The notes beneath the pieces were generated by a model. It did not search any database and had not been told where the DNA came from. It was given only the letters and a program-made list of their open reading frames with translations. From contig NC_134515.1 of the NCBI RefSeq assembly GCF_027942865.1, forward strand, positions 6,318,839-6,382,838: a DNA stretch of 64,000 nucleotides, given 5' to 3'. Both the position numbers and the translations under genes were made by a program. Positions within the stretch are counted from its first letter, which is position 1. The number at the start of each line of letters is the position of its first letter. Source of the stretch: Odontesthes bonariensis. Its lineage: Eukaryota > Chordata > Actinopteri > Atheriniformes > Atherinopsidae. Positions 12,773 to 25,500 of the stretch are shown one piece after another.

Positions 12773-14152
12773 TCAGCTTTGTTTAAACCTTGTGATGGTA
12801 ATCAAGTATTGGCTTTAAAATACAATGAATCCAGAAATATATCAGCCGCTGGATAGTCACAGTAACATCTACAAGCAGGTCTAAAACTTGCAATCCCAAA
12901 CTTCAATGGGAATCTGCAAAGAGCTGGGATATTAGGCTATATCATGAAGATATGCCAGTCAAGAGTTCATTTCCCTGATGTTTTATAAGCTGTCAGTTCT
13001 GCTGAAAGCCATCCTTGAATTGTATTCCTATTATTGTGAAACTCATCCTATGCAGAAACCAGACAGGGTACACAAGAAGCTGAACAACCCCATCATCACA
13101 TGGCAACTAAATTAAAGCTAATTGCACCTTCAAAACCGCCACAACACGCCCTCTCAGAGATGTGCAGCATGACATGACATGTTGTAGGTGAGGTGTTGTA
13201 GGAGTGTAGCTTATCATCAACAGTGACAGTTAATGCTATAATAAAAGAAAAGAGCTGGCTTGCTGCATGCCAGCATAAAAGGATGAAACGAGATTTAAAA
13301 AAAAAATGCCTTGAATTGACTGATCCATAAGCAGCCCTCAGGACCACTTCAGTTCACGTAGGCATTCAATTTGACAGCCACACTGAAACCACTTAAATAT
13401 GACAGTTTTATCATTTAGGGTCATTTGTTGTGAACATCCCTTCATAAACGCAGGTCAGAGCATAATTCATATTTTTATTGCACAAGCTAATTCAGTGGTA
13501 GTGGCACATGAGAAGCTGCTGTTCCTAGCTGTCAGTTTCCTATTAGCTCGACTGGTTTTCCTTCATTTGACATCACCTGCACATGATTTCCATACAGCAG
13601 CTCTCAGAATAAAGAGCCAACGACCAAAGATGACTCTGTGGGCTGAATTAGGAGTTTTATTTCTCCAATAAAACCACGTGCAGAGGCTGAGAGATAAAAC
13701 AAGCTGTAGAAAACATGCCAAACAAACTAGCTTGAAAAGTGTTCTTACTGTATTCGAGGCCGACAAATTAGTAATAAAACATAAACGAAACTCTGTTGCT
13801 TATTCACCACGGTGAAACTAGCTGAATACGTCTGCTGAGGAGGAATATAGGTACATTTTATTGTTTAAAAAGAATTAGCTTAAGGGATTCAACTGAACAA
13901 AAGGATTTGGTGATACTCACTTCTGTGAAAAGGTGACTAAACTTAGTTTGACTTTTCTCCACATGACGATACCAAAAGCATAAAGGTAAGTAAGCAACAT
14001 ATGTACGGCCCACCGCGAGTTAATGTTACAATATGAAATGCAACAAAATGAAAATAGTTAAAAGTATGAGCTAACGTTGAGATAACTTGGGGGGTGGAAA
14101 GAGTAAGAAAACCCAAGCTGTCCAGATAACAAAACAACATCACATTACTTAC

Positions 14153-14290
14153 CGGTGTAGCTTTAAAACTCATGTTATCTCCCTTGTTTTCCGTCTGATT
14201 AAGTAAAAAATAAAAATAAATCACAAATAAAATCCACTCGGTCTCATCGTTGAGGAGGTGGCAAGTCTGAATAACGTTAACAGGCGACCG
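14153..14290 (-). other. DENND2C: Candidate 5' non-coding exon of DENND2C
   Basis: On the minus strand a consensus donor (CCG then gtaagt) ends at about 14153, 3.3 kb upstream of the first DENND2C coding exon. It follows a short ATG-led stretch (MSFKATP). Joining it to the acceptors I can see near 10.85 kb does not keep a reading frame, so I treat it as a possible untranslated first exon. The upstream limit is a guess; RNA data would be needed to confirm transcription here. Confidence 0.3.
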
Positions 14291-14736
14291 TTGGTGTGGC
14301 GAGCCAGACTACAGAAAGTATCTGGGAACTTATTCTGACAGATACTGACGGTTCAAAGGGCATAAAAGAGTCCTACCCTTTCTTAGATAATGCTCACATC
14401 AACAACTGTTTTCTTAAAAATGGTCACAGAGCCGAAAAGAACAGAAAGCAGAGCACTCCTCGCCCTCCTTCGGGACAATTAGTATTAAGTCAGACGGAGA
14501 ATTTTTATTTTTTTTTAACTTCCGGTTGTGGCTTCCAAAATAAAAGGAAGAAGTGATTGATGATTTTTGCCATATTTTCCCCAAATTTAGCAGAAGTTTC
14601 CTAAACTTCCTGAATTTGAAAAAAAAAAGAACATCTTTAAAGGCAAAGGCGTTTTAATTAAAAATTCAGCAGCATTGTGTGTTAGACCAGGTACTCCGAA
14701 AAGTATTAATGGCACTCTGAGGTCATTAAGTTGATG

Positions 14737-14776
14737 TAAATAACAATAACAATAACAATAACAATAACAATAACAG
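14737..14776. repeat. (ATAACA)n microsatellite
   Basis: Six tandem copies of the hexamer ataaca (written aataac in another register) lie between unique flanks. Confidence 0.9.
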
Positions 14777-14945
14777 TGACTGCTGAGTTCTTCTCAAATT
14801 GATTGATTGATTTTTATTTGTTTGTTTATTTTGCCATTTAGTCATTTATTATTATTTAGTTAGTAGTAGTATTATTATTGTTGTTTTATTGTTGTTAATT
14901 CAATCATTGTAAATATTTAAAAAAAAAATGTTGAGCTACTTGACG

Positions 14946-15050
14946 AATTTGAATTTCCCCCATTGAGGGATAAATAAAGTATTTTTCTATTCTATTCTAA
15001 AGTGCTTTATAAATAAATATATATTATTATTATTATATTATTACTATACT
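14946..15050 (+). mobile_element. LINE-type 3' tail(s)
   Basis: The stretch atttcccccattgagggata followed by aataaagtattttt and short TTCTA repeats is the typical 3' end of a fish non-LTR retrotransposon. It is followed by gtgctttataaataaat and a (TTA)n run, another LINE-like tail. No coding sequence is attached. Family assignment is uncertain. Confidence 0.45.
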
Positions 15051-16269
15051 GAACGACATGTTGCACATGTTAAAGCTTATGAGTGACACAGACCAGTGTT
15101 CTGTGGCCTAAAGGTCGGCGAGCTGTCACTAACTTGTTGATGACATGTGTTGTTTGGGCCAGATGTGTCCCAAATTTCTTAAAATGGCTTTAACGTGGGC
15201 TACGGCAAGTGTTAGGTGTAGCCAAAAAGCTCAAATAAAATGTAGATATGTTCCATGTGTGATGGACTTATGGCTGAGTTTAGGCAGCCACACCCATACT
15301 GCTATTCAAGGCCTGATGTGAGCCTAAGAAATCTGCAGATGTGGACTGTTTCAGCCAAACAATTCTTGCCATCTGAAATAGTTTGTAACTGATACAGTAT
15401 GGTAGAAAAGTTAATTTAAATCTGTTGCAAACATTTTACCTGAGGACTAAGGTTTGAAAGAGCAGGACTGTCATGGTGGGATTGCATAGACATTGAGGGT
15501 GAAAACCTTTTGTCATTTTCTATTCATTGCCCTTTTTTTGTGTATCTGAGAAAAATAGCCTCAAATTTTGCTTGTTGTTTTACGTGTGTTTTTTCTAACT
15601 AATCTTAAATCAATTTTAATTTTAAAGAACCTATTCACCGTTTGCTTCGGAGTAATACCATATGCGCTCGATTTAAAGTTTACAGCGTTTTCAATCTGAC
15701 TTCCGGTGTCACTCACGGTGTTTCCGAGGAGCTTTACGCATTTTCAACTGTGAGAAAGTTTGGTTGAATCCACCATGAGAGAAGACGTCACCAAATCAAC
15801 TCCTGCAGCTGTCAGCGATGAATAAATAATGGTCTCTTCTACTGACACTGAGGCTGCACCTGCGCGACCACACACGTTAATAAATAACATCTGGGGCTTA
15901 GATTTCTGAAGTGCCGATATGATGTTTTGATGCATTAATATCAGTGTATTAGTTTAAGGTTCTTCTAATGTAGTTTTTCCTTTATAATCAACTTTTCCTT
16001 GAAATTACGTCATAAGATTTCAAAGTGGATCTTAGATTAGCGTTGAACTTTGGAGCACAATTAAATCTGAACTCAGTGATAACATGTGTTATCATCCAGT
16101 TTTCACTTCTGGTAATGGGACTGGCAGACATCAATAAAGTAAGTCTTAATCTTAATCTTAATAATGGAGGTTCCTAAAGGTTTTCTAAAATGTAGCAAAG
16201 TGAGCTAAATAAAACAAGAAATCCATTACTGTAATAAAAACAGCTCAAGGCTCCCTTGTTATTTTACAT

Positions 16270-16275
16270 TTTATT
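16270..16275 (-). terminator. AMPD1: Candidate AMPD1 polyadenylation signal
   Basis: TTTATT on the plus strand reads AATAAA in the AMPD1 transcript, about 270 bases downstream of the stop codon. This is inferred from the hexamer and its position only. Confidence 0.45.
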
Positions 16276-16546
16276 TCCATTCATTCTGATACGTGAGGTT
16301 TCTCCAGTTGGCATGCACATAATGTAACATATAATATCACTTGAACAAGATGTGCAGATGATTTACAGTGAAGACAATTATCAAAGCATTTCCTCATCCA
16401 AAGGAGAACACATCTGTGTATTAGAAGGTCTGTTTCTTTAAGGTTCACTTGTTCGAAAGTAACTGTTATAAAAACTAATGTAGAAACCTTTCTACATCAC
16501 ATTAGAGATGAGTTTTTGGCCAAGTGTGTTTCTGATTTGACGGTGT

Positions 16547-19500
16547 CTACTCAGTCTTCGAGCCTTCCTTGATGAGGTTGAGCTCATAGCACAGTGTCTC
16601 GTAGCGGTATGCCATCCGAATCTGAGCCACATTGGTCTTACGGATGTCATTTCCCTCTGGACCCTCTTTCAGGAAATCCGAACCCAGGAAGTGGGTCTTC
16701 TCCTGGAGAGGAGAAGAAAACCAAAAGTCAAGTTTGAAGAACAAGATGCGTGATCCTGTGTATGTAGAATCAGCAGGTGTCCGTCAGACAAACACTAAAT
16801 GCTTTAAATGCAGGATCAGCTAAACAGTCTTTTGCACTTTTGTTACCTCGAGAGACAAGCTACTCTGCAGCACACTGTTCCTGGAAATCTCGCACATGTC
16901 ACAAGTACTCAGCTTGAAGACCTGAGCGGCAATGGCATACTCCTCCATCAGGGGCTCCTGTGAACACAAAGACCAAGTTACCTAGACTTATGTGTACATA
17001 CAAAGCAATTAATGTTGCAAACAGAGTCAGCATGCTTTATGAACGTCAATAGGCCTCTTTATGTGTTTACATGGCATGCTAGTTCAATACATATTGAGTT
17101 TTACTGTTGTTGGAGAAGGAAGATCATGAAATATGAAGCCAAAAGACTAACTTCTGACCTCATAAACCTGAAATGCATTCATCTAGATCTACACAATACC
17201 CATTATAAGCAGCAAAAAAATGCATCATTGTCTACATTTTCATCAAAGGCCTTCTCCCCATGGTGTCAGACCTTGGTGTAATGGAACTGCATGGGGTCGT
17301 CGGTGGATAGAGACACCACCAGGCCTTTCTTGTGGAACTCCAGCAGGGGGTTCTTGGCATATTCAAGGAACAGGCTGTTGTTGCTGAGAGGGGACATGGC
17401 AATTGGGAGTTGGGCCAAGAAGTACAGATACTGCAGCACAGGACTCTGTTTGTAAAAGATCAAGATGCATAATAAGGTTACACAACCAGCTTTGAAATTT
17501 TAAAGAATATTTGTCAAAGTTCAAGAATGTTGCAGTAATACAATAACATGTAATGAAGTTACTGAACTGAAAGTAGTTCAAAGTTCTTAAGTAGCTCTTG
17601 CTCTAATTTTTTTGTACCACAGATTTGTTACTTAGATCTAAGTTTCAAACACTGGGCATCAAACAGTTCCCTTTAGGATCCAATTTAGGGTTCTTATGGC
17701 CGAAATCCAAAAGTAAAGTAACAAAGTATATCCAGATTAGAACATACACTGGAAAAAATGCCCCTCCAAAAATAAGTTAAAAAAAACAACAAATACAAGA
17801 CGTTTTTGCTTAAAATAAGAAAAAAAAATTGCCAATGGAACTAGTGAAAATTGGCTTGTCAAGATTTCTTGAAATAAATTGTGATATTTAGGACTTTTGA
17901 GTTAAAAGTGATCTTGAAATCAGCTTAAAAACCTCTTCAAATGAAAAAAAAAGCTTGTTTCATGTGAAATATGACTCAAAACAAGATGTTTTCAAGACTT
18001 TTTCACTTAACTAGATATTCAATATGTATTGTATTAAAACAAGTCCCTATATCTGGCTGAAATGGTACTTGTTAGGCAATTGTGTCTTATATCAAGTGTA
18101 ATGAGATACTCAATGAGACAAATATACTTGGTAAGATTTAGATTTTTTTCCAGTGTATATTGGGGGAAAAAAACATCTTAAATGTTGAAAGAGACCCTGT
18201 GAGTACCTTAAACAACATTCAAGGGTTTCAGTTCAAAGTAATCAAAAACATGTATCATCTGTTCACATGACCTAAAAGGATTTTCCTCCTATTCTTCACT
18301 TTCTTAATATGTTCAATTTGTGCTTCAGGATAGCGGTTGTGGTGTAGCTTACAGCTACTTTGCAGAACTATGACGCTTAAAGCAGGTGCTTGAGCGTGAT
18401 GAAATGAGTGCGTGTAATTGTTTGATTCTGTAAGTTGCTGCATCCTGAGGACTGACCTTCTTGAGATTAAGGCCATGAGAGATGTTGTCAGCAGTCATGA
18501 AGGCAGCCAGTAAGTGGGTGATGGCACCGGCCTCACCGCAGTGAGGCCTGAACATGAATGTGTTCATCCCCCTCTGTCTGGAGAGCGTAGAGACATACTC
18601 TTGGTTGATATTGATGTGAAAAAAATAACAAACCTTGAAAGAGTAGATTCCTAAAACTTAAGCTAGGAGTCCAACAAGCAATTGAGACTTAACATTTTTA
18701 CAAAAATAAAGTTACTCACTTGCGCAGCTGGTTGAGAACAGCAATGTTGGCATACATATAATATATGTAGTAGGTGTAGGAAGGGTTCTTGACGATGTCC
18801 CACTCCTCTGGTTTGGGGCTCTTGGTGGAGAACATGTGGCCGCTGTGTTTGGACTCATCGTCCACACTGTCGAAACCTGTCACCTACACAGGAGGATGAG
18901 GGAACAGCTTATTATACATTGTGGATCTTTACGTTTCCCTGGTAATTTTTAAATCTTGGGTAAAGACAGCTGTGGATAACTTGATCACAGCAAACATTAA
19001 AATTCATTCTTGAGATTAACTTGTAACATGTTAATTTGGTATCTCCATGTGTGGTTATGCCAGTTTGAAAACAACCATATCCTTTTACTAGTTGATTTTA
19101 AATTAATTCATGGCTGTGCTAAGATTTAGTATTTTGTTTTGGTTCAACTGTGACTCACATGCTTAAGAAAGATGCTGAGCTCTGGGTTGGACTGTGGGTC
19201 GATTGTGGCCTGGAACACGGGAAGGAAAATATTTTCCAACATCCTGCCAAAGTGGGGCACAAAGTCTCTGCCTCTGAAGATGTCACTAAGAAACAGGAGA
19301 GACAAAACAATATCATTTAACCCTAGCCTCCAGTCATCTTTCAAGTCTTCTGAAACATTTTCAGGACTAAAGACATGGAATCTCATATCTAAAAATAGAT
19401 TTCTGGTGGAATATTCCTTAACATCATAATGTAGGAACAGGAGAACAGTTCTCCATCTGTCCCACAGCTGGGTTAGATTACATGGCAAAAAGAGTAGTGA

Positions 19501-22500
19501 TTGAAAACATACTAGATCCTGGGAACTTGAATCATCCATTTGAGGTTTGGGGAGTAGACTCTATGCTTGACGAACCAGCCGGACAGCTTGGTCCACTCAT
19601 TTGGGTTGCAACCATAGATGGACAGACGGGGTTCGGCGTACTGATACTTGGCATCCTCCAGGTCACTGGCTACTTCCTGGTGTACATAAAAGTCAAATTA
19701 AGCTCAAGATCAATTTTAGTCTCATGTACAAAACACTTATCAGTGAAAAATATATATATATTTTTTTTTTTTAAATTCAGCATTTGTAATTATACTGCAG
19801 GCAGGCCGGTCTAGCTCCTGGACTCTTCTACTACATAGCCATACTGTTGTAATACATTCTATAAATATGGACTTTGCACTTTGGGTCAGCTCTGTAGTTT
19901 TAAATGTGCTTTATAAATATAGTTGGATTGGAAGTTGGATAATAGATGCAGAATGCGGTTTAACATTGTCTTGCTGGTAAACGAAAGGCCTTCCCTAAGA
20001 TATAATCTGGATGGGAGCACATGTTGCTCTAAAACCTCTATATATCTTTTAGCATTGATGGCGCCTTTCTAGATGTGCAAGTTGCCAGTTCCACAGGCAC
20101 TAACGCACCTCCACACCATCACATATGTTGGCTTTTGAACTGAGAGCTGATAAAATGCTAGATGGTCCCTCTCCTCTTTTGTGTAGAGGAACTGGAGTCC
20201 ATGATTTCCCAGAAGAATTTGAAATATTGATACGTCTGTTCACAAAACAGTTTTCCACTTCGCCTCAGGCAATTTTAAATTTACTTTCGCCCAGAGAAGA
20301 TGGCAAGTTTCTGGATCATGCTCACATATGTCTCCTTTTTTGCACGAGAGCTTTAACCTGCATTTGTGCATGGCATGGTGAACTGTGTTCAAATACAACG
20401 ATTTCTCAAAGTGTTTTGGAGTCCATGCAGTGATTTCCGTGCCAGAATCATGCCTGTTTTTCATAAAATGCCATCTGACGGACCAAAGATTGTTGGCAGT
20501 ATTGATTTTCAGCCAAGTCTCTTGCACACAGAGGTGTCTCAAGATTCTCAGAATGTTTTGATGATATTATACACTGTAGATGAAGATATATGTATTTGCA
20601 ATTTTGTTTCGTGTTTTTTCATTCTTGCAGATGATCTGTTGCCACATAACTTAATTAGTTGCAACATCTGGAGGACCAGCTGTGTCTCTTTAGTACTTTG
20701 CACTTCTCCAGCCTTTTGGTGCCTCCATCCCAACTTTTTTTTTAAATGTGTTGCTGCCATCACATTCAAGATGAGCAGATTTTTTCATGAAATAGTAAAA
20801 TGTCTACCTGATGATATGTGATTTGTTTTCTGTTGTATTGTAATAGAATGATGATCTGTGAGAGTTGCAAATCATTGCACTCTGTTTTAATTTACATTTT
20901 ACACAGCATCCCAGCTTCTTTTGGATTTGTTTTTTTTCCATTAAGCACTAGTTAAATTCAAATCCAAAACTAAGATGTCAATAGAGTAAAGATCTATAGG
21001 ATAGGAACTTCACATCTGAAAACTAACCTTGATGATAGTGGCAAAATATTCTCCATTGATGTGGTTTTCAGTCTTCATGTACAGATCACGCAGCTCACTG
21101 GCTCCTACAGGGTTGTACTTGGCATTGAACTTGTCAAAACGCTGGAAGGTTTGTCTTCCCTTCAGAAAAACAACATAGACAAGAAAAGAGATGTAGATCA
21201 TGGTAGTTCTAAAAGTACATCCCATAAGATTGTGAGTTTATGGGACCAAGAAACACTTTTTGAGTTTAAACGTAAGTTTTTATACTGATCAGGCTTTGAC
21301 TCGATTATCTACACAGTGGAGAACATCACTTTGTGATGTCAACTCTACCTGCAGATTTGCACTGTTGATATACAGTCGGCTCAGATCTTATGACAATTAT
21401 TTATTTCCATTGAAAAACTTACAGCGTGCACATCCAGTGAATCCACAGTGAGGTCATAGGGGTGCAGGTTGAGGCTCTCAAAGAGCTCTCTCATTGTAAC
21501 TTCCTTCCCTTTAAGTTTGTGCACAACACGGTCGGCATCATCGCGGTAAGACTTTTTGATGAAGCGCAGCAGGTGCTTCTGATTCATGCAGGCGGCAGCG
21601 TGGATGTGAGTGTCCACCTGGAATGGCAGAAACATAATGGAAAGTGGATGAACTGAGTTTGAACCTGTAGTTGGTGTGATAACTAAAATGGTCACAAGAG
21701 GGAGCTAAATTACAATATGTGGCTCTAAAAAAAGCTTCTTTTTCTAAGAAAGTAAAGGAACGAAGAGTGGCATATAATCTATTTTATTTGGCAGTTTTCC
21801 TTGTATAAATCTAACACAGTATACTTTTGTTGTGGTGCTGCAAATAAAAAAAACCAACACATTTAAGCTTGCTGTGCACTGGTGTCTTTGTGTAGCTTTC
21901 TGTAAATGCTTACCTTCCTGCAGTTGTAGAAATCCCTGTGGGGATTCAGCTTCAGCTCCTTCATCTCCTCCATCTCATTCAACATCTCATGGACATTGAA
22001 CTTGGACATGAGGAACTTTAGACGGCGGTGAGTGTATGTCTTGCTGCAAAACAAAAATGTGTTCATGAGGCAGCAGTCGTGCTTAGATTGGAACTTTTAA
22101 CGTGATTGTAACATATTGTTGCACCTAAAAAGCTATCGCACAAATTAGCAAAGTTAATACACCTCCTATTTAAAGTCATGGATTTCCTTAAAAAATAAGT
22201 TTGTGTGAAAACTACCTGTCAGCTCTTAGGAGCCTGTAAAACTGTAAAGCTCTACTGCAAATCATTAGCCACTGCTTTTCTTCACTGAATTGGGTTGAAA
22301 TTTGTGCTGAAGGTCCATAAAGCCTGACAGATCATTTGCAGCTAAACAGCTGATGGATATCTTTTTACTTGAATCATCTCAAATAGCTTTCATTTTCTTG
22401 AGACAAAATGTTGGTTCTGTTTAGTCTGAACATAATCCTTCTTTTTAAGTCATCCGCAGCACTACTTTAATATTTTCTGATGACACTGCTATCCACAGCA

Positions 22501-25500
22501 GAATGCATAAGTACCTCAGCCAATGAAAGTGCTTTGTTCCCTGTTATCTCTTTTTTAATATCATAAAGACTGAGAACATAGGTCAGAAAGGAATGACGGT
22601 CCAGTGGTAATACACGATGAATGAATGAACCAGGTCTGTACCTATAAATACCTCACTGTTTATTTAGACAACCCTCTTTAGCTGAAAGGCCCTCATGGAA
22701 AGTTTGTGTTCATGTTTACAGCAGAAATTGAAACTTTTCAAATGTAGGACTACGGTGCATGGAGTAGACCAGATGATTATAGTTTTATTTTACCAAGTGG
22801 CATAGGATGCTGGCTTAATTTTGCTGTACAATCAATTTCTAAGCACAGATTGTCATCAAGGCTATAGGGAGCAATGATCATTAGAGCCTCCTGTAAATGT
22901 ATTAGTCATCGATTGTAAGGTTGTCAGAGAAACTGCACGTGGGAAATCGTAGTGGGATGTTTTGAAAACTAAGTAATTTGAATTTTAAGTGTCAGAGAGA
23001 AAAAAACACTTTTAAAGGACTCACGTTGGGCCTTGTGCAATGAGAGCAATGAGGAAGTTCATGTCGTCGATAAAGGTGTCGTAGTGGGAGTGGGGCAGGT
23101 CTTTGGGCTGATGTTTGTCAGCAGCTGCGGCATCGTTGTACACATAGATAAGTCCGTCCTTCATACGGGCCACGTAGCCCAGATTTTTTGGCAGGTCCTT
23201 GGTGTCAAAAGGGTCCTCTCCATTCTTTGGAGGAGGGGTGAAGACTGAAGATAGATGCAAAACATGAATAAAACATTTGGGAGCTCCAAATGCGACACAG
23301 AAAGATCCAAGCTCATTTAACACTGTGCTCATCGACTCTTTCTTTCCTTACCTGGATGCACCTGATCTTCAACTTTGAACGTCTCTCCCTCCATTTGACG
23401 CAGGAACTGGGAAGCTGTGCTTGGAAAGCGCTGTAAGGCCAGCCTCATGTATTTCTCCCTGATGCTCAAGGCACGGTACAAACCCCGACATGCCAGCTCA
23501 AAGTCATCCATGGTCACCTGGTTAGCACATACAAGCATATTGGCTGCAATTGTCTTGCTTGTATTTTGAATAAAGTAAGCAAAAATATACAACACAAAAT
23601 AAATTTTTTAGTATTTTAACAAAGTTTAACAAACACATACAAGGTCAAAAAAATTGACGCCTATGCCAGACGCATTTTTTACATTCTGTACTTTCTTTTT
23701 GTGCTGCTACGTGAGCAGCCAGTTGCTCACGGTGATTGTGCAGTATTATGTGACAGGTAAACTTGGAAGTGTATCCTAACAGATGTGAGGCCCTCTGCCC
23801 TGTGCAAGAAACGATAACCAGCTCCTCTAAAGTTTTCTTCCCTCTGAACTGTAAATGTCAAACCCACAGTCATGAAATCTGAAACTTGGCATGCTCTCAG
23901 ATGAGCTCCATTCATGGACCTTTGATGACGGGAGGGTGCCTGGGTGGACACTGTCCCACAAACACATATAGTCAGTGAAATTTAAGGTCAACACCTCCTG
24001 CATCCATGAACTTGACCCATGTCATTGCTAATGTGCAATGCAATGGTAAACAGAGGTGTTTGTCACCAATGCTGTCAATTTCATGTGTCTAGGTACCGTT
24101 TTTAAACTGGTGTCACAGCTTTTTTTAGGTTCCTCAAGCTTTTAGGAACCAAAATCCTGGAATTCATATTCTATATAATAGAATCAGGTCCTAAACATGG
24201 TTAGTATATCATCAGCACAGTTACATACTCTACAAATATTTTTGCAAATGAGTAAATATAACTAAAGTATGGAAGCTAAGGGCAAGCTTGGCCGCAATTA
24301 TTTTTTTGAACTCCTATGTACTCGTTATCTCAAGATCACAAGTTGATTATATTTTTTATCTCAAGATAACAAAGCCTGTTTTTGCATGATAACAACTTAA
24401 ATTAAACTATAATGATAAATAATACAATCTCTTTTACCTCTGACCACACCTGCCACGTTAATGGGAAATTTTGATTGTTGCACCTGTAATCACCCCACAC
24501 AGTCATGTCAGCCATGAGGGAAAGGGAAAAATAACTACCCCAGATGCATAATCTCCAATTATGGCCACCCTCTGGAAATCAGGAACTTCCAGGTAGGTAG
24601 GCGTGTCCACCTCCAGTGACACTACAGGGGCAGCAGCTGTCTTGGGCACAGCCATAGTGCGGCTGCGCTGAAGCCTCTTGCTATCAATCAAAAGGGAAGT
24701 TTAAAGTTTGTTTTATCCACAGTCAAAATTTCTGAAAGTATTCTATCCAACTAATACCCATTAACTAATCAATTAATGTCAGGCATTTGATTAAAATGTT
24801 GGGATTGTTCTTGCAGCTAACGAACCAACTCACAAATATAGAATATACAGTTTTCATTAGATTAAGTTGCACAACAAGCACAAAGTGACCGTTCAATATC
24901 TTCCACCTCACCGTTTCGCTGCATCATCATCAGTGTGCAGATGGTGGGCCAATTCAAGATGAAGGATGGGGCAGTCCTCAGCCACATCAAACATGGAGAT
25001 TTCGTCACGGACGTTCTCGTCTTTGGTCTCCGACGCAAAGACCTTCTCCGCGAAGGCCCTCATTTTGTCATCGGTCTCTGTCAGCCATGCCAGAGGTTTG
25101 ATCTTTTTAATAACAGAGATGCATTCTGCTCCCATCACACCATGCGACACTGAACTTCACTAGGCCAGCCACATTTACGACTTCTTGACTGCGAATATTT
25201 GAATATGACTGCTGTGATTGATTAGATTCACCATGAACGAATTGTGGACATGAAGTTTTATGTCTACAAAGCACATACCTTATTCAACCTGAGGTGTACA
25301 GACTCCAGCACATGCGTTGTATACATGACCAAAGATAGTCCCATGCATACAGAGAAGCTACACAAATGAAGCACTGACACACACAATAGGCTTGTACGGA
25401 TACACAGACTTTATCGCACAACTCCAGACCCAGTTTTCTTGTACTTTTTATTTTTTTGTGTGCTCCCCATCAGTCAAAGTCTGACGAGGCTCCACATAAA

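Larger units (their letters stand above)
10809..16240. other. DENND2C 5' region and DENND2C-AMPD1 intergenic stretch: no recognisable coding gene
   Basis: I found no exon series with protein homology here. It contains the candidate DENND2C 5' exon near 14.15 kb, a possible transposon remnant at 12.2-12.8 kb, an (ATAACA)n microsatellite at about 14737-14776 and LINE-like 3' tails at 14946-15050. The short open frames have no recognisable domain and are interrupted on both sides. Confidence 0.6.

Noticed and set aside
20125-20821. Plus-strand frames of 102 and 151 codons
   Set aside because: They are the antisense of the decayed Tc1 transposase, whose recognisable motifs are on the minus strand.
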